The notes: generated by a model not told the origin, from the sequence alone. 25,521 nucleotides of DNA from Pseudomonadota bacterium (GCA_963205525.1 CAUJJP010000057.1:1-25521), one strand, 5' to 3'; counted from the stretch's first letter, positions 15,799-25,521 are shown. Made by a program: numbers and translations.

Positions 15799-15834
15799 GG
15801 GGTTGATCGGCGGGTTGATCGGCGGGTTGACGGC
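15799..15834. repeat. 12-bp tandem repeat, three copies
   Basis: GGGTTGATCGGC occurs at 15799-15810 and 15811-15822, with a diverged third copy (GGGTTGACGGCC) at 15823-15834. It lies in the 240-bp gap between the divergent MsrB-BolA and binding-protein genes. The remainder of 15712-15936 shows no promoter I can define, though both genes must be transcribed from here. Confidence 0.75.
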
Positions 15835-15936
15835 CTGGCTGGGATCGGCGGCGCTTCGGGGTAGTTCCCGAGGGTGGGCCCTGGGCGATTCCGTTACCTT
15901 CGTTTTCCCATCAGAAACCCGCTGGAGAACCTGCGC

Positions 15937-17178
15937 ATGATGCCCACCCGTCGCTTCTTCGCCCTTACCGTGCTGGCCACCGCGTCGCTGGCTGCCGGCA
16001 GCGCGTTCGCCCAGGCCGGGCAGACCGTCAAGATCGGCTGGATAGATCCGCTGTCCGGCATGCTGGGCAACATCGGCCAGAACAGCCTCAAGACCTTCCA
16101 GTACATGGCCGAGAAGGTCAGCGCCAGCAACCCGGCGGGGGTCAAGTTCGAGATCGTCTCCTTCGACAACAAGCTCTCGCCGCAGGAGAGCCTGACCGCG
16201 CTGAAGGCGATCACCGACCAGGGCATACGCTACGTCACCCAGGGCAACGGCAGCTCGGTGGCGGGGGCGCTGATCGACGCCATCAACAAGCACAACGAGC
16301 GCAACCCGGGCAAGGAGATCGTGTTCCTGAACAACGCCGCGGTCGACCCCGACTTCACGAACAGCAAGTGCAGCTACTGGCACTTCCGCTTCGATGCCGA
16401 CACCTCGATGAAGATGGAGGCCCTGACCTCGTTCATGCAGGGCGAGAAGAACGTCAAGAAGGTCTACCTCGTCAACCAGAACTACTCGCACGGCCATCAG
16501 GTCGCCAAGTTCTTCAAGGAGGCGCTGGCGCGCAAGCGCCCGGACGTGCAGGTGGTGGGCGAGGACCTGCATCCGCTGGGCCAGGTGCGCGACTTCGCGC
16601 CCTACATCGCCAAGATCAAGGCCGCCGGTGCGGACAGCATCGTCACCGGCAACTGGGGGTCCGACCTCTCCTTGCTCGTCAAGGCGGCCAAGGACGCGGG
16701 ACTGGACGCCACCTGGTACACCTATTACGGCGGCGCCAACGGCTCGCCGGCGGCGATCGGCCCGACCATGGACGGCAAGGTCAAGTTCGTCTACATCGGC
16801 CACTCCAACATCCCGACCCTGGCGCCCTGGATGAAGGAGTTCCGGCAGCGCTTCAACGACGACATGTCGCTGTACTCCACCGTCCACGTCCTGCCCATGC
16901 TGGCGCAGGCGATGGCCAAGGCCAAGAGCACCGATCCGGTGAAGGTGGCGCAGGCGCTGTCGGGCATGAGCTACAAGAGCTTCTCCGGCGAGGTCACCAT
17001 GCGCGCGGCCGACCACCAGCTGCAGCAGCCGCTGTACATCGCCACCTGGCACAAGATCAGCGACCCGGCCAAGCAGTACAACGTCGAGAACACCGGCTTC
17101 ACCTGGGTCCAGGACCGCGTCTTCGAGCCCTATGTGTCGAGCACGCCGACCTCCTGCCAGATGAAGCGCCCGGCCTGA
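15937..17178 (+). CDS. Branched-chain/hydrophobic amino acid type ABC substrate-binding protein
   Basis: 413 residues from ATG 15937, which has GGAG 9 nt upstream; ATG 15940 follows directly. A signal peptide (RRFFALTVLATASLAAGSAFA-QAG) exports it to the periplasm, where it captures the ligand for the importer encoded downstream. The mature protein begins VKIGWIDPLSGMLGNIGQNSL, the usual start of LivJ-type proteins (type I periplasmic fold), followed by FVVxN-like segments such as EIVFLNNAAVDPDF and KVYLVNQNYSHGHQVAKFF. The ligand cannot be told from the sequence: this family binds branched-chain and aromatic amino acids, amides, urea and aromatic or dicarboxylic acids. A terminator hairpin follows the gene, so it is probably made in excess over the permeases. 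Confidence 0.9.
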   Translation: MMPTRRFFALTVLATASLAAGSAFAQAGQTVKIGWIDPLSGMLGNIGQNSLKTFQYMAEKVSASNPAGVKFEIVSFDNKLSPQESLTALKAITDQGIRYVTQGNGSSVAGALIDAINKHNERNPGKEIVFLNNAAVDPDFTNSKCSYWHFRFDADTSMKMEALTSFMQGEKNVKKVYLVNQNYSHGHQVAKFFKEALARKRPDVQVVGEDLHPLGQVRDFAPYIAKIKAAGADSIVTGNWGSDLSLLVKAAKDAGLDATWYTYYGGANGSPAAIGPTMDGKVKFVYIGHSNIPTLAPWMKEFRQRFNDDMSLYSTVHVLPMLAQAMAKAKSTDPVKVAQALSGMSYKSFSGEVTMRAADHQLQQPLYIATWHKISDPAKQYNVENTGFTWVQDRVFEPYVSSTPTSCQMKRPA

Positions 17179-17217
17179 AGATCGGCCAGCATGGCGGGTG
17201 CGGGCGCCCGCCGCCAG

Positions 17218-17247
17218 GGCCCGCGGCAGCTCGCGGGCCTTTTTCGT
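17218..17247 (+). terminator. Rho-independent terminator inside the ABC operon
   Basis: GGCCCGCG (17218-17225), loop GCAGCT and CGCGGGCC (17232-17239) form a perfect 8-bp stem followed by TTTTT (17240-17244). It lies between the binding-protein stop and the first permease. Partial readthrough would give the usual excess of binding protein over membrane parts. Confidence 0.85.
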
Positions 17248-17268
17248 CTGCCCTGACCCGACACCACC

Positions 17269-18297
17269 TTGGACCAGATCTTCATCAACCTGCTCAACGG
17301 CATCAGCGCCGGCTTGCTGCTGTTCATGCTCAGCGCCGGACTGACGCTGATCTTCAGCATGATGGGTGTGCTGAACTTCGCGCACGCCAGCTTCTACATG
17401 CTGGGGGCCTATTTCGCCTACACCATCGCCGGCCTGCTGGGCTTCTGGGCCGCGCTGCTGCTGGCGCCGCTGCTGGTTGGCGCTGCGGGCGCGTTGTTCG
17501 AGCGCGTGGTGCTGCGTCGGGTGCACCCGGCCGGGCACGTGGCCGAGCTGCTGGTGACCTTCGGCCTGTCCTACGTGCTGCTCGAGCTGGTGCAGCTGGG
17601 CTGGGGCCGCACCTCGGTACCGTTCACGCCGCCGCCGCTGCTCGCCGGCACCGCCTTCACCCTGGTGTCGACGGCGGCCGAGCCGCTGCGCCTGGTGGCC
17701 GGGGTGGCGCCGGAGTCGCTGTGCCGCGGCGGCGCCGAGCTGGCGGTCTCGTGCACGCGCTACCCCATGAACCGCGTCTTCCTGGCGCTGGTGGCGCTGG
17801 CCATGCTGGGTGCGCTGTGGCTGCTGCTCACGCGCACCCGCATCGGCCTGGTGATACGCGCCGCGCTCACCCACCCGGAGATGGCGCAGGCGCTGGGCCA
17901 CGACGTGCCGCGCGTGTTCATGCTGGTGTTCGGCGCCGGCTGCGCGATGGCCGGACTGGCCGGGGTGGTGGGCGGCATCACCTTCGTCACCGAGCCCAGC
18001 ATGTCCAACGTCGGGCCCATCATCTTTGCCGTCATCGTGATCGGCGGCATGGGCTCGCTGCCCGGCGCCTTCGTCGGTTCGCTGCTCATCGGGCTGCTGC
18101 AGACGCTGCCGCTGACGGTGGACAAGTCGCTGCTGAACCTGGCGCAAAGCCTGGGCGCGCCGCTGGGCGCCGACCACCCGCTGTACCCGCTGGCGCGCAT
18201 CACGCTGGCGCAGGCCGCACCCATCCTGCCCTACCTGCTGCTGGTGCTGATCCTGATCCTGCGCCCGCGCGGCCTGCTGGGCACGCGCGAGAACTGA
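17269..18297 (+). CDS. LivH-type ABC permease, TTG start
   Basis: 342 residues. One of two integral-membrane subunits of the importer. Membrane helices alternate along the whole length, and the family segments GLTLIFSMMGVLNFAHASFYMLGAY and GVVGGITFVTEPSMSNVGPIIFAVIVIGGMGSLPGAFVGSLLIG are clear. The start must be TTG 17269: an in-frame TGA lies five codons upstream and no ATG or GTG falls before the conserved DQIFINLLNGIS. Compared with ordinary LivH (about 290-300 residues) there is an extra extracytoplasmic stretch at about 118-166 with two Cys (152 and 162) that could form a disulfide. The stop overlaps the next start by 1 nt (TGATG). Confidence 0.9.
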   Translation: MDQIFINLLNGISAGLLLFMLSAGLTLIFSMMGVLNFAHASFYMLGAYFAYTIAGLLGFWAALLLAPLLVGAAGALFERVVLRRVHPAGHVAELLVTFGLSYVLLELVQLGWGRTSVPFTPPPLLAGTAFTLVSTAAEPLRLVAGVAPESLCRGGAELAVSCTRYPMNRVFLALVALAMLGALWLLLTRTRIGLVIRAALTHPEMAQALGHDVPRVFMLVFGAGCAMAGLAGVVGGITFVTEPSMSNVGPIIFAVIVIGGMGSLPGAFVGSLLIGLLQTLPLTVDKSLLNLAQSLGAPLGADHPLYPLARITLAQAAPILPYLLLVLILILRPRGLLGTREN

Positions 18298-19577
18298 TGG
18301 CCGCCGCAGCCGCCTCCAAACGCCGCTGGCTGCCCTGGGCGCTGTACGCCCTGGTGCTGGTGGCCGCGCCCTGGGTCTGGACCAGCAGCCTGGCGCTCAC
18401 CCTGCTGTCGCAGATGGGGATCGCCATCGTCGCCTGCCTGGCCTTCAACGTCATCTTCGGTCAGGGCGGCATGCTCAGCTTCGGCCATGCGGTCTACAGC
18501 GGGCTCGGTGCCTACGTGGCGGTGCACGCGCTGAACCTGGCGGGCGCGGACCGGCTCGCGCTGCCGGTCAGCCTGGTCCCGCTGGTGGGCGGGCTGGGCG
18601 GACTGTTCTTCGCCGCCTTGCTCGGCTATGTGACGACGCGCAAGGCCGGCACCACCTTCGCCATGATCACCCTGGGCATAGGCGAGCTGGTGTGGTCGAT
18701 GTCGCTCATGCTGCCCGAGTTCTTCGGCGGCGAGGCCGGGGTGACGACCAACCGCGTCGTCGGCGCGCCGCTGGCGGGCATCAGCTACGGGCCGCAGATC
18801 CAGGTCTACTACCTGATCGCGGCCTACTGCTTCGTCTGCACGGCGGCGATGTACGCGCTGACCCTGACGCCGCTGGGCCGCATCCTCAACGCGGTGCGCG
18901 ACAACCCGCAGCGCGTGGAGTTCATCGGCTACCACACCCAGAAGGTGCGCTACCTGGCGTTCATGATCTCCGGCTTCTTCATGGGCGTGGCCGGCGGCCT
19001 GGGGACGCTGAACTTCGAGATCGTGACCGCCGAGGTGGTGGGCGCGGCGCGCTCCGGCGCCTACCTGCTGTTCGTCTTCCTCGGCGGCGCGGGCTTCTTC
19101 TTCGGCCCCATCGTCGGCGCCCTGCTGATGGTGGTTTCGCTGGTGCTGCTGTCCGAGCTCACCCAGGCCTGGCTGCTCTACCTGGGGCTGATCTTCATCC
19201 TGATGGTGATGTATGCGCCGGGCGGCATCGCCAGCCTGCTGATGATGAACCGGCGCCTGCACGCCTTCGGCAAGCTGGCGCCGCTGGCGCCGCACTACCT
19301 CGGCTTGGCGGCGGCGGCGCTGCTGGTGCTGGCCGGCGGCGGCGCCATGATAGAGATGGTCTACCACCGTCAGCTCAACGCGGCGCTGGGCCCCGAGCTG
19401 AGCTTTGCCGGCATCGCGCTGGACGTCGGCAGCGTCGCGTCTTGGACCGGCTGTGCGGCCGTGCTGGTGCTGGGGGCGGCGCTGTTCGAGTGGCTGCGGC
19501 GTGGCTTTGCGCGCCGCTGGGGGCGTGCACAGGCCGAGATCGAGGCCTTGCTGGGCGCACGCGGGGGCCGCCGGTGA
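18297..19577 (+). CDS. LivM-type ABC permease with C-terminal extension
   Basis: 426 residues from ATG 18297. Second membrane subunit. The core (about 30-320) carries the usual LivM helices, FGQGGMLSFGHAVYSGLGAY, the FAMITLGIGELVWS helix and the EAA-like loop RILNAVRDNPQRVEFIGYHTQKVRYLAFMISG that contacts the ATPases, and ends with MVMYAPGGIASLL. Ordinary LivM proteins finish near here. This one continues for about 105 residues with two more predicted membrane helices (about 335-355 and 383-399) joined by a loop, then a charged cytosolic tail. The stop overlaps the GTG of the LivG-like gene (GTGA), so translation is coupled. Confidence 0.9.
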   Translation: MAAAAASKRRWLPWALYALVLVAAPWVWTSSLALTLLSQMGIAIVACLAFNVIFGQGGMLSFGHAVYSGLGAYVAVHALNLAGADRLALPVSLVPLVGGLGGLFFAALLGYVTTRKAGTTFAMITLGIGELVWSMSLMLPEFFGGEAGVTTNRVVGAPLAGISYGPQIQVYYLIAAYCFVCTAAMYALTLTPLGRILNAVRDNPQRVEFIGYHTQKVRYLAFMISGFFMGVAGGLGTLNFEIVTAEVVGAARSGAYLLFVFLGGAGFFFGPIVGALLMVVSLVLLSELTQAWLLYLGLIFILMVMYAPGGIASLLMMNRRLHAFGKLAPLAPHYLGLAAAALLVLAGGGAMIEMVYHRQLNAALGPELSFAGIALDVGSVASWTGCAAVLVLGAALFEWLRRGFARRWGRAQAEIEALLGARGGRR

Positions 19578-20335
19578 GCACGCCGGCCCTCGAGCTGCGC
19601 GAGCTGCGCAAGAGCTTTGGCCGCACCGAGATCATCCGCGGCGCCAGCCTGGCCGTGAACGCGGGCGAGAACGTCGCCATCATCGGCCCCAACGGGGCCG
19701 GCAAGAGCACGCTGTTCAACCTCGTCAGCGGCCGCTTCGCACCCAGCAGCGGTGAGGTGAGGCTGCACGGCGAGCGCATCGACGGCCTGCCGCCTTACCA
19801 GATCAACCGCCGCGGTCTGGCGCGCAGCTTCCAGGTCAGCAACCTGTTCAACCGCCTGTCGGTGTTCGAGAACCTGCGCTGCGCCGTGCTCTGGAGCCTG
19901 GGCTACCGCTACGCTTTCTGGCGCCTGCTGAGCGCCGCGCGCGACGCCAACGAGCGCGCCGAGCAGGTGATGGCGATGATCCGGCTCGAGCACCGGCGCG
20001 AGGTGCTAGCGGCCAGCCTGAGCTACGCCGAGCAGCGCGCGCTGGAGATCGGCATCACCATCGCCGGTGGCGCCGAGGTGATCCTGCTCGACGAGCCGAC
20101 CGCCGGCATGAGCCGCAGCGAGACCGCGCACTTCATCGAGCTGATACGCGAGGTGACGACCGGCAAGACCCTGCTCACCGTGGAGCACGACATGAGCGTG
20201 GTGTTCAACCTCGCCGACCGCATCGCGGTCGTGGTCTACGGCGAGGTGATCGCCTTCGACACCCCCGAGCGCGTGCGCGCCGACGCGCGCGTGCAGGAGG
20301 CCTACCTCGGCACGCTGCACGGGCAGGGGCACTGA
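19574..20335 (+). CDS. LivG-type ABC ATPase
   Basis: 253 residues from GTG 19574. One of the two ATPases of the importer. Walker A GPNGAGKST (38-46), Q-loop region ARSFQVSNLFNRLSVFENL, signature in the diverged form LSYAEQRALEIG, Walker B VILLDEPTAGMS and the H-loop in TVEHDMSVVF are all present, with the C-terminal DTPERVRADARVQEAYLG tail typical of LivG. All catalytic residues look intact. The start overlaps the permease stop by 4 nt, and the LivF-like gene begins 2 bp after its stop. Confidence 0.93.
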   Translation: MSTPALELRELRKSFGRTEIIRGASLAVNAGENVAIIGPNGAGKSTLFNLVSGRFAPSSGEVRLHGERIDGLPPYQINRRGLARSFQVSNLFNRLSVFENLRCAVLWSLGYRYAFWRLLSAARDANERAEQVMAMIRLEHRREVLAASLSYAEQRALEIGITIAGGAEVILLDEPTAGMSRSETAHFIELIREVTTGKTLLTVEHDMSVVFNLADRIAVVVYGEVIAFDTPERVRADARVQEAYLGTLHGQGH

Positions 20336-20337
20336 GC

Positions 20338-21033
20338 ATGCTGCAGCTCGAAGGCGTGCACGCCTACTACGGCAAGAGCCACGTCCTGCACGGGGTGGGC
20401 TTCACGGTGGCGGCGGGCGAGATCGTGAGTCTGCTCGGGCGCAACGGCTCCGGCCGCTCCACCACCGTGAAGGCCATCATGGGCCTGGTGGCGGGGCAGG
20501 GCAGCGTGCGCTGGCGCGGCCAGGAGCTGCTCGGCCGCAAGCCCTTCGAGATCGCCCGCCTGGGTCTGGGCTATGTGCCCGAGAGCCGCGAGATCTTTCC
20601 CGACCTGACGGTGCACCAGAACCTGTTGCTCGGGCAGAAGATGCACGCCGGTGCGCCGCGCTGGAGCTTCGACGACATGTACGGCATGTTCCCGCGTCTG
20701 CGCGAGCGCCGGCAGGTCGCCGCGGGCGTGCTCTCCGGCGGCGAGCAGCAGATGCTGACCCTGTGCCGCACCCTGATGGGCGACCCCGATCTGATCATGA
20801 TCGACGAGCCCACCGAGGGCCTGGCGCCCAAGCTGGTCGAACAGGTCGCGCACTACCTGCAGACGCTGCGCGCGCGCGGCATCTCGGTGCTGCTGGTCGA
20901 GCAGAAGCTCACCATCGCGCTCGAGGTGGCCGACCGCTGCCTGGTCATGGGCCACGGCGAGATCGTGTTCGAGGGCAGCCCGGCCGAGCTGCGCAGCCGC
21001 GACGAACTGCGCCGCGAGTGGCTGGAGGTGTAG
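20338..21033 (+). CDS. LivF-type ABC ATPase with Arg in Walker A
   Basis: 231 residues from ATG 20338. Second ATPase of the importer. The family features are GYVPESREIFPDLTVHQNLLLG, signature LSGGEQQMLTLCRTLM, Walker B LIMIDEPTEGLAP and the C-terminal ADRCLVMGHGEIVFEGSP. In place of the usual H-loop His there is LLVEQKL, which is normal for LivF. The unusual point is Walker A: it reads GRNGSGRSTT, with Arg40 (CGC at 20455-20457) where nearly all ABC ATPases have the nucleotide-binding Lys. The heterodimer with the intact LivG-like partner would still have one canonical Walker A. I vaguely recall the same Arg in related Burkholderiales, so it may be a subfamily trait. The gene is intact. Confidence 0.92.
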   Translation: MLQLEGVHAYYGKSHVLHGVGFTVAAGEIVSLLGRNGSGRSTTVKAIMGLVAGQGSVRWRGQELLGRKPFEIARLGLGYVPESREIFPDLTVHQNLLLGQKMHAGAPRWSFDDMYGMFPRLRERRQVAAGVLSGGEQQMLTLCRTLMGDPDLIMIDEPTEGLAPKLVEQVAHYLQTLRARGISVLLVEQKLTIALEVADRCLVMGHGEIVFEGSPAELRSRDELRREWLEV

Positions 21034-21045
21034 GGACCGCAGCCA

Positions 21046-21073
21046 GCGCCACAGCCACTGCCGGCGGTGGCGC
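21046..21073 (+). terminator. Possible weak terminator after the ABC operon
   Basis: GCGCCAC (21046-21052) pairs with GTGGCGC (21067-21073) 13 nt after the LivF stop. No T tract follows, so readthrough into the beta-oxidation operon is possible. Confidence 0.3.
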
Positions 21074-21121
21074 CAAGCGGTCGCTCGGACGCCCCGGCCG
21101 GTGGGCGGGCGCGCTTGCCTA

Positions 21122-21143
21122 GAATCGAACGATCGTTCGATTC
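21122..21143. promoter_or_regulatory. 22-bp perfect palindrome, probable TetR-type operator
   Basis: A perfect palindrome with core GAACGATCGTTC, each half extended by GAATC / GATTC, centred 30 bp upstream of the FadB-like ATG. The size and symmetry are those of TetR-family sites that control fatty-acid or acyl-CoA degradation in Proteobacteria. A -10-like TAGAAT (21120-21125) overlaps its left edge, so bound repressor would block transcription. No regulator gene is in the window. Confidence 0.6.
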
Positions 21144-21151
21144 GTATTGCC

Positions 21152-21157
21152 AAGGAG
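21152..21157 (+). promoter_or_regulatory. Ribosome-binding site of the FadB-like gene
   Basis: AAGGAG five nt before ATG 21163. It decides this start over the more upstream in-frame ATG at 21067, which lies before the operator. Confidence 0.8.
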
Positions 21158-21162
21158 ACGCG

Positions 21163-23283
<2,121 letters not shown>

Positions 23284-23295
23284 GCGGGGCGGCAG

Positions 23296-24768
23296 ATGGC
23301 GCGCAAGGCATTGATCGCCCTGGCCGTGCTGGCGCTGGTGCTGGCGGCGGCGCTGACGGCCGGCACCCTGGGCACGCGCTCGCGCCAGATCCAGGTGCAG
23401 CCGCTGGCACCGCTGGCGATCGACGCCGCGGCGGCGGCGCAATCGCTGTCGCAGGCGGTGCAGGCGCGCACGGTCAGCGGCATCCCCGAGCTGGCGGCCG
23501 CCGCCGAGGCCGGTTTCGTCAGCCTGCAGGCGCATCTGCAGGCGCGCTACCCGCAGTTCCACGCGGTGGCGCGCCGCGAGGTGGTCGGCGGCCACAGCCT
23601 GCTCTACACCTGGGCCGGGCAGGACGCGGCGGCAGCCGCGGTGGTGCTGATGGCGCACCAGGACGTGGCGCCGATCGCCCCCGACACCGAATCGAGCTGG
23701 CAGCGGCCGCCCTTCAGCGGTGCGATCGAAGGTGGCTTCGTCTGGGGCCGCGGCGCCTGGGACGACAAGGGCAACCTGATCGCCCAGCTCGAGGCGCTGG
23801 AGAGGCTGGCGGCGTCCGGCTTCAAGCCGCGACGCACGCTGATCCTGGTCGCCGGCCACGACGAGGAGCTCGGCGGCGAGCAGGGCGCCAAGCCCATCGT
23901 CGAGCTGCTGCGCCAGCGTGGGCAGAAGGTGGACTTCGTGCTCGACGAGGGGCTGGTGATTGCCGACGGTCTGCTGCCCGGGCTGCAGGCGCCGGCCGCG
24001 CTGGTCGGTGTCGCGGAAAAGGGTTTCGTCTCCATCGCGCTGTCCGTCACCGGCACGCCGGGGCACTCGTCGATGCCGGCGCCGCCCGGACAGCAGGCGA
24101 TCGCGGTGCTGGCGGCGGCGCTGGCGCGGGTCGACGCCCACCCCATGCCAGGCGGCATCGAGGGCGTGGCGCGCCAGATGTTCGACGCCGTGGCGCCCGA
24201 GATGGTCGGCCTCAACCGTGTCGTGCTGTCCAACCTGTGGCTGACGCGGCCGCTGGCCGAGCGCATCCTGGACCGGATCCAGGCCACCAACGCCCTCATG
24301 CGCACCACCACCGCGCTCACCATCGTCTCCGCCGGCAACAAGGAAAACGTGATCCCCGGGCGGGCGGACGCGATCGTCAACTTCAGGTTGCTGCCCGGCG
24401 ACACCCCGCAGCGCGTGCTCGCGCACCTCAGACAGGTCATCGACGACGAGCGGGTGCAACTGGCGGTGAGCGGCCAGCCCTCGCTGCCCTCGCCCGTGGC
24501 CAGCACCGATTCCGAGGGCTACCGGCTCATCGAGCGCACGCTGCGCGAGGTGTTCCCGGACGCCATCGTTGCCCCGGGGCTGATGCTGGGCGGCACCGAT
24601 GCGCGCCACTTCGACGGCTACGCGGGCCAGGTCTTCCGCTTCACGCCGGTGCGCGCCAAGCCGGCCGACCTGGCGCGCTATCACGGCACCGACGAGCGCC
24701 TGGCCGTCGACAACCTGGCCGAGATGATCCGTTTCTACCACCGCCTGGTCGAGCAGGCGGTCCGCTGA
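23296..24768 (+). CDS. M20-family metallopeptidase, PM20D1/carboxypeptidase S-like
   Basis: 490 residues. The N-terminus (ALIALAVLALVLAAALTAG) is a signal anchor or uncleaved signal peptide, so the enzyme probably acts in the periplasm or at the membrane. The dinuclear zinc site is visible: His121 and Asp123 in MAHQDVAP, bridging Asp156 in GAWDDKGN, catalytic Glu190 and Glu191 in GHDEELGG, Asp217 in VLDEG, and the last His in GGTDARHF. The dimer/lid domain (about 230-360) contains GTPGHSSMP. Relatives include yeast carboxypeptidase S and mammalian PM20D1, which hydrolyses and forms N-fatty-acyl amino acids; substrate here is not known. It starts 12 bp after the FadB-like stop, an unusual member of a beta-oxidation operon. 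Confidence 0.9.
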   Translation: MARKALIALAVLALVLAAALTAGTLGTRSRQIQVQPLAPLAIDAAAAAQSLSQAVQARTVSGIPELAAAAEAGFVSLQAHLQARYPQFHAVARREVVGGHSLLYTWAGQDAAAAAVVLMAHQDVAPIAPDTESSWQRPPFSGAIEGGFVWGRGAWDDKGNLIAQLEALERLAASGFKPRRTLILVAGHDEELGGEQGAKPIVELLRQRGQKVDFVLDEGLVIADGLLPGLQAPAALVGVAEKGFVSIALSVTGTPGHSSMPAPPGQQAIAVLAAALARVDAHPMPGGIEGVARQMFDAVAPEMVGLNRVVLSNLWLTRPLAERILDRIQATNALMRTTTALTIVSAGNKENVIPGRADAIVNFRLLPGDTPQRVLAHLRQVIDDERVQLAVSGQPSLPSPVASTDSEGYRLIERTLREVFPDAIVAPGLMLGGTDARHFDGYAGQVFRFTPVRAKPADLARYHGTDERLAVDNLAEMIRFYHRLVEQAVR

Positions 24769-24780
24769 AGGAGTTCCGAG

Positions 24781-25521
24781 ATGACCCGTGCGCTGATCGT
24801 CAGCACCGCCCGCACCCCCCTGGCCAAGAGCTGGAAGGGCGCCTTCAACATGACCCACGGCGCCACCCTGGGCGGCCTGGCGGTGCGTGCCGCGGTGCAG
24901 CGCGCCGGCATCGCGCCGGACGAGGTGGAGGACGTGCTGATGGGCTGCGCCACCCCCGAAGGCGCCACCGGCAACAACATCGCGCGCCAGATCGCGCTGC
25001 GCGCCGGACTGCCGGTGAGCACCAGCGGCATCACGATCAACCGCTTTTGCAGCAGCGGGCTGCAGACCATCGCTCTGGCGGCGCAGCGCGTGGCCAGCGG
25101 CGAGGGCGAGGTCTATGTGGCCGGCGGCGTGGAGAGCATCTCCTGCGTGCAAAACGAGGTCAACCGACACATGCTGGCCGACCCCTGGCTGGCCGAGCAC
25201 AAGCCCGAGATCTACTGGAGCATGCTGCAGACGGCGGAGAACGTGGCGCGCCGCTACGCCGTGAGCAAGCAGCGCATGGACGAGTACGGTGCCGCCAGCC
25301 AGCAAAAGGCCTGCGCGGCGCAGGCCGCCGGCCTGTTCAAGGACGAGATCGTCGAGGTCAGCGTCACCGCCGGCGTGGCGGACCCGGTGCTCGGGCTGCG
25401 CAGCAAGGAAGTGACGCTGAGCGCCGATGAAGGACTGCGCCCGGGCACCACCGTCGAGGGCATCAAGGACATCCGCCCGGCGCTGCCCGGTGGCGTGGTG
25501 ACGGCCGGCAACGCGAGCCAG
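24781..25521 (+). CDS. Acetyl-CoA acyltransferase (thiolase), cut by window end
   Basis: 247 codons are present; the family is about 390-400 residues, so roughly the C-terminal 150 are outside. Thiolases cleave 3-ketoacyl-CoA to acetyl-CoA and a shortened acyl-CoA, the last step of beta-oxidation. The N-terminus ALIVSTARTPLAKSWKGAF, the nucleophile Cys90 in NRFCSSGLQ and VAGGVESIS are typical of the degradative type (FadA-like); the C-terminal GHPxG and CxG motifs are not reached. ATG 24781 has AAGGAG (24768-24773) seven nt upstream, which overlaps the stop of the M20 gene. It completes the FadB-M20-thiolase operon. Confidence 0.93.
   Translation, partial: MTRALIVSTARTPLAKSWKGAFNMTHGATLGGLAVRAAVQRAGIAPDEVEDVLMGCATPEGATGNNIARQIALRAGLPVSTSGITINRFCSSGLQTIALAAQRVASGEGEVYVAGGVESISCVQNEVNRHMLADPWLAEHKPEIYWSMLQTAENVARRYAVSKQRMDEYGAASQQKACAAQAAGLFKDEIVEVSVTAGVADPVLGLRSKEVTLSADEGLRPGTTVEGIKDIRPALPGGVVTAGNASQ

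Noticed and set aside
15712..18177. Upstream extension of the MsrB-BolA frame to 1059 codons
   Set aside because: The extension is antisense to the binding-protein and permease genes. The MsrB start at 15696 or 15711 fits the family N-terminus.
16368..18296. Upstream part of the 1069-codon frame containing the LivM-like gene
   Set aside because: It overlaps the binding-protein and LivH-like genes in the wrong frame; the LivM family sequence starts at 18297.

Overview
The window is high-GC DNA with bacterial gene organisation. Its proteins look like Betaproteobacteria, most likely Burkholderiales: a class I fructose-1,6-bisphosphatase, a tesA/ybbA divergent pair, an msrB-bolA-parvulin cluster and a Liv-type ABC operon next to beta-oxidation genes. 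No species can be named from the sequence alone. The long open frames antisense to real genes are a composition effect.

Left end (1-1053): two small genes of a kind familiar to me from prophages and other mobile elements overlap out of frame. They stop about 200 bp short of a complete tRNA-Thr(CGT) gene on the minus strand whose 3' end faces them. A rho-independent terminator for the tRNA lies between. This looks like the edge of an integrated element or its remnant.

1132-8305: minus-strand housekeeping block. prfB (RF2, with its classic +1 programmed frameshift), pepN and fbp are tightly spaced and point toward the tRNA. Upstream lie an alpha/beta hydrolase and an HD-GYP-like protein that has lost its HD dyad.

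8306-10997: plus-strand operon of a GNAT acetyltransferase, an AMP-forming acyl-CoA synthetase and a YbaK-type Cys-tRNA(Pro) deacylase, joined by GTGA start/stop overlaps.

11087-15711: a secreted FecR/DUF6600-type protein; a TesA-like SGNH esterase and a YbbA-like ABC ATPase that diverge from start codons sharing the tetranucleotide CATG; and, on the minus strand, one open frame encoding a complete MsrB joined in frame to a complete BolA, followed by a periplasmic parvulin.

15937-21033: a five-gene ABC importer of the hydrophobic amino acid type (binding protein, two permeases, two ATPases). A strong terminator sits between the binding-protein gene and the permeases. The first permease starts with TTG and has an inserted loop with two Cys, the second has a C-terminal extension with two more membrane helices, and the LivF-like ATPase has Arg in place of the Walker A Lys.

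21122-25521: a 22-bp perfect palindrome (probable TetR-type operator) precedes a beta-oxidation operon: FadB-like bifunctional enzyme, M20 metallopeptidase of the PM20D1/carboxypeptidase S type, and a thiolase cut by the window end. An import-and-degrade module for an acyl or acyl-amino-acid compound is a reasonable hypothesis but not shown by the sequence. The main candidates for novelty are the MsrB-BolA fusion, the divergent ABC importer next to this operon, the shared divergent start site and the degenerate HD-GYP protein.
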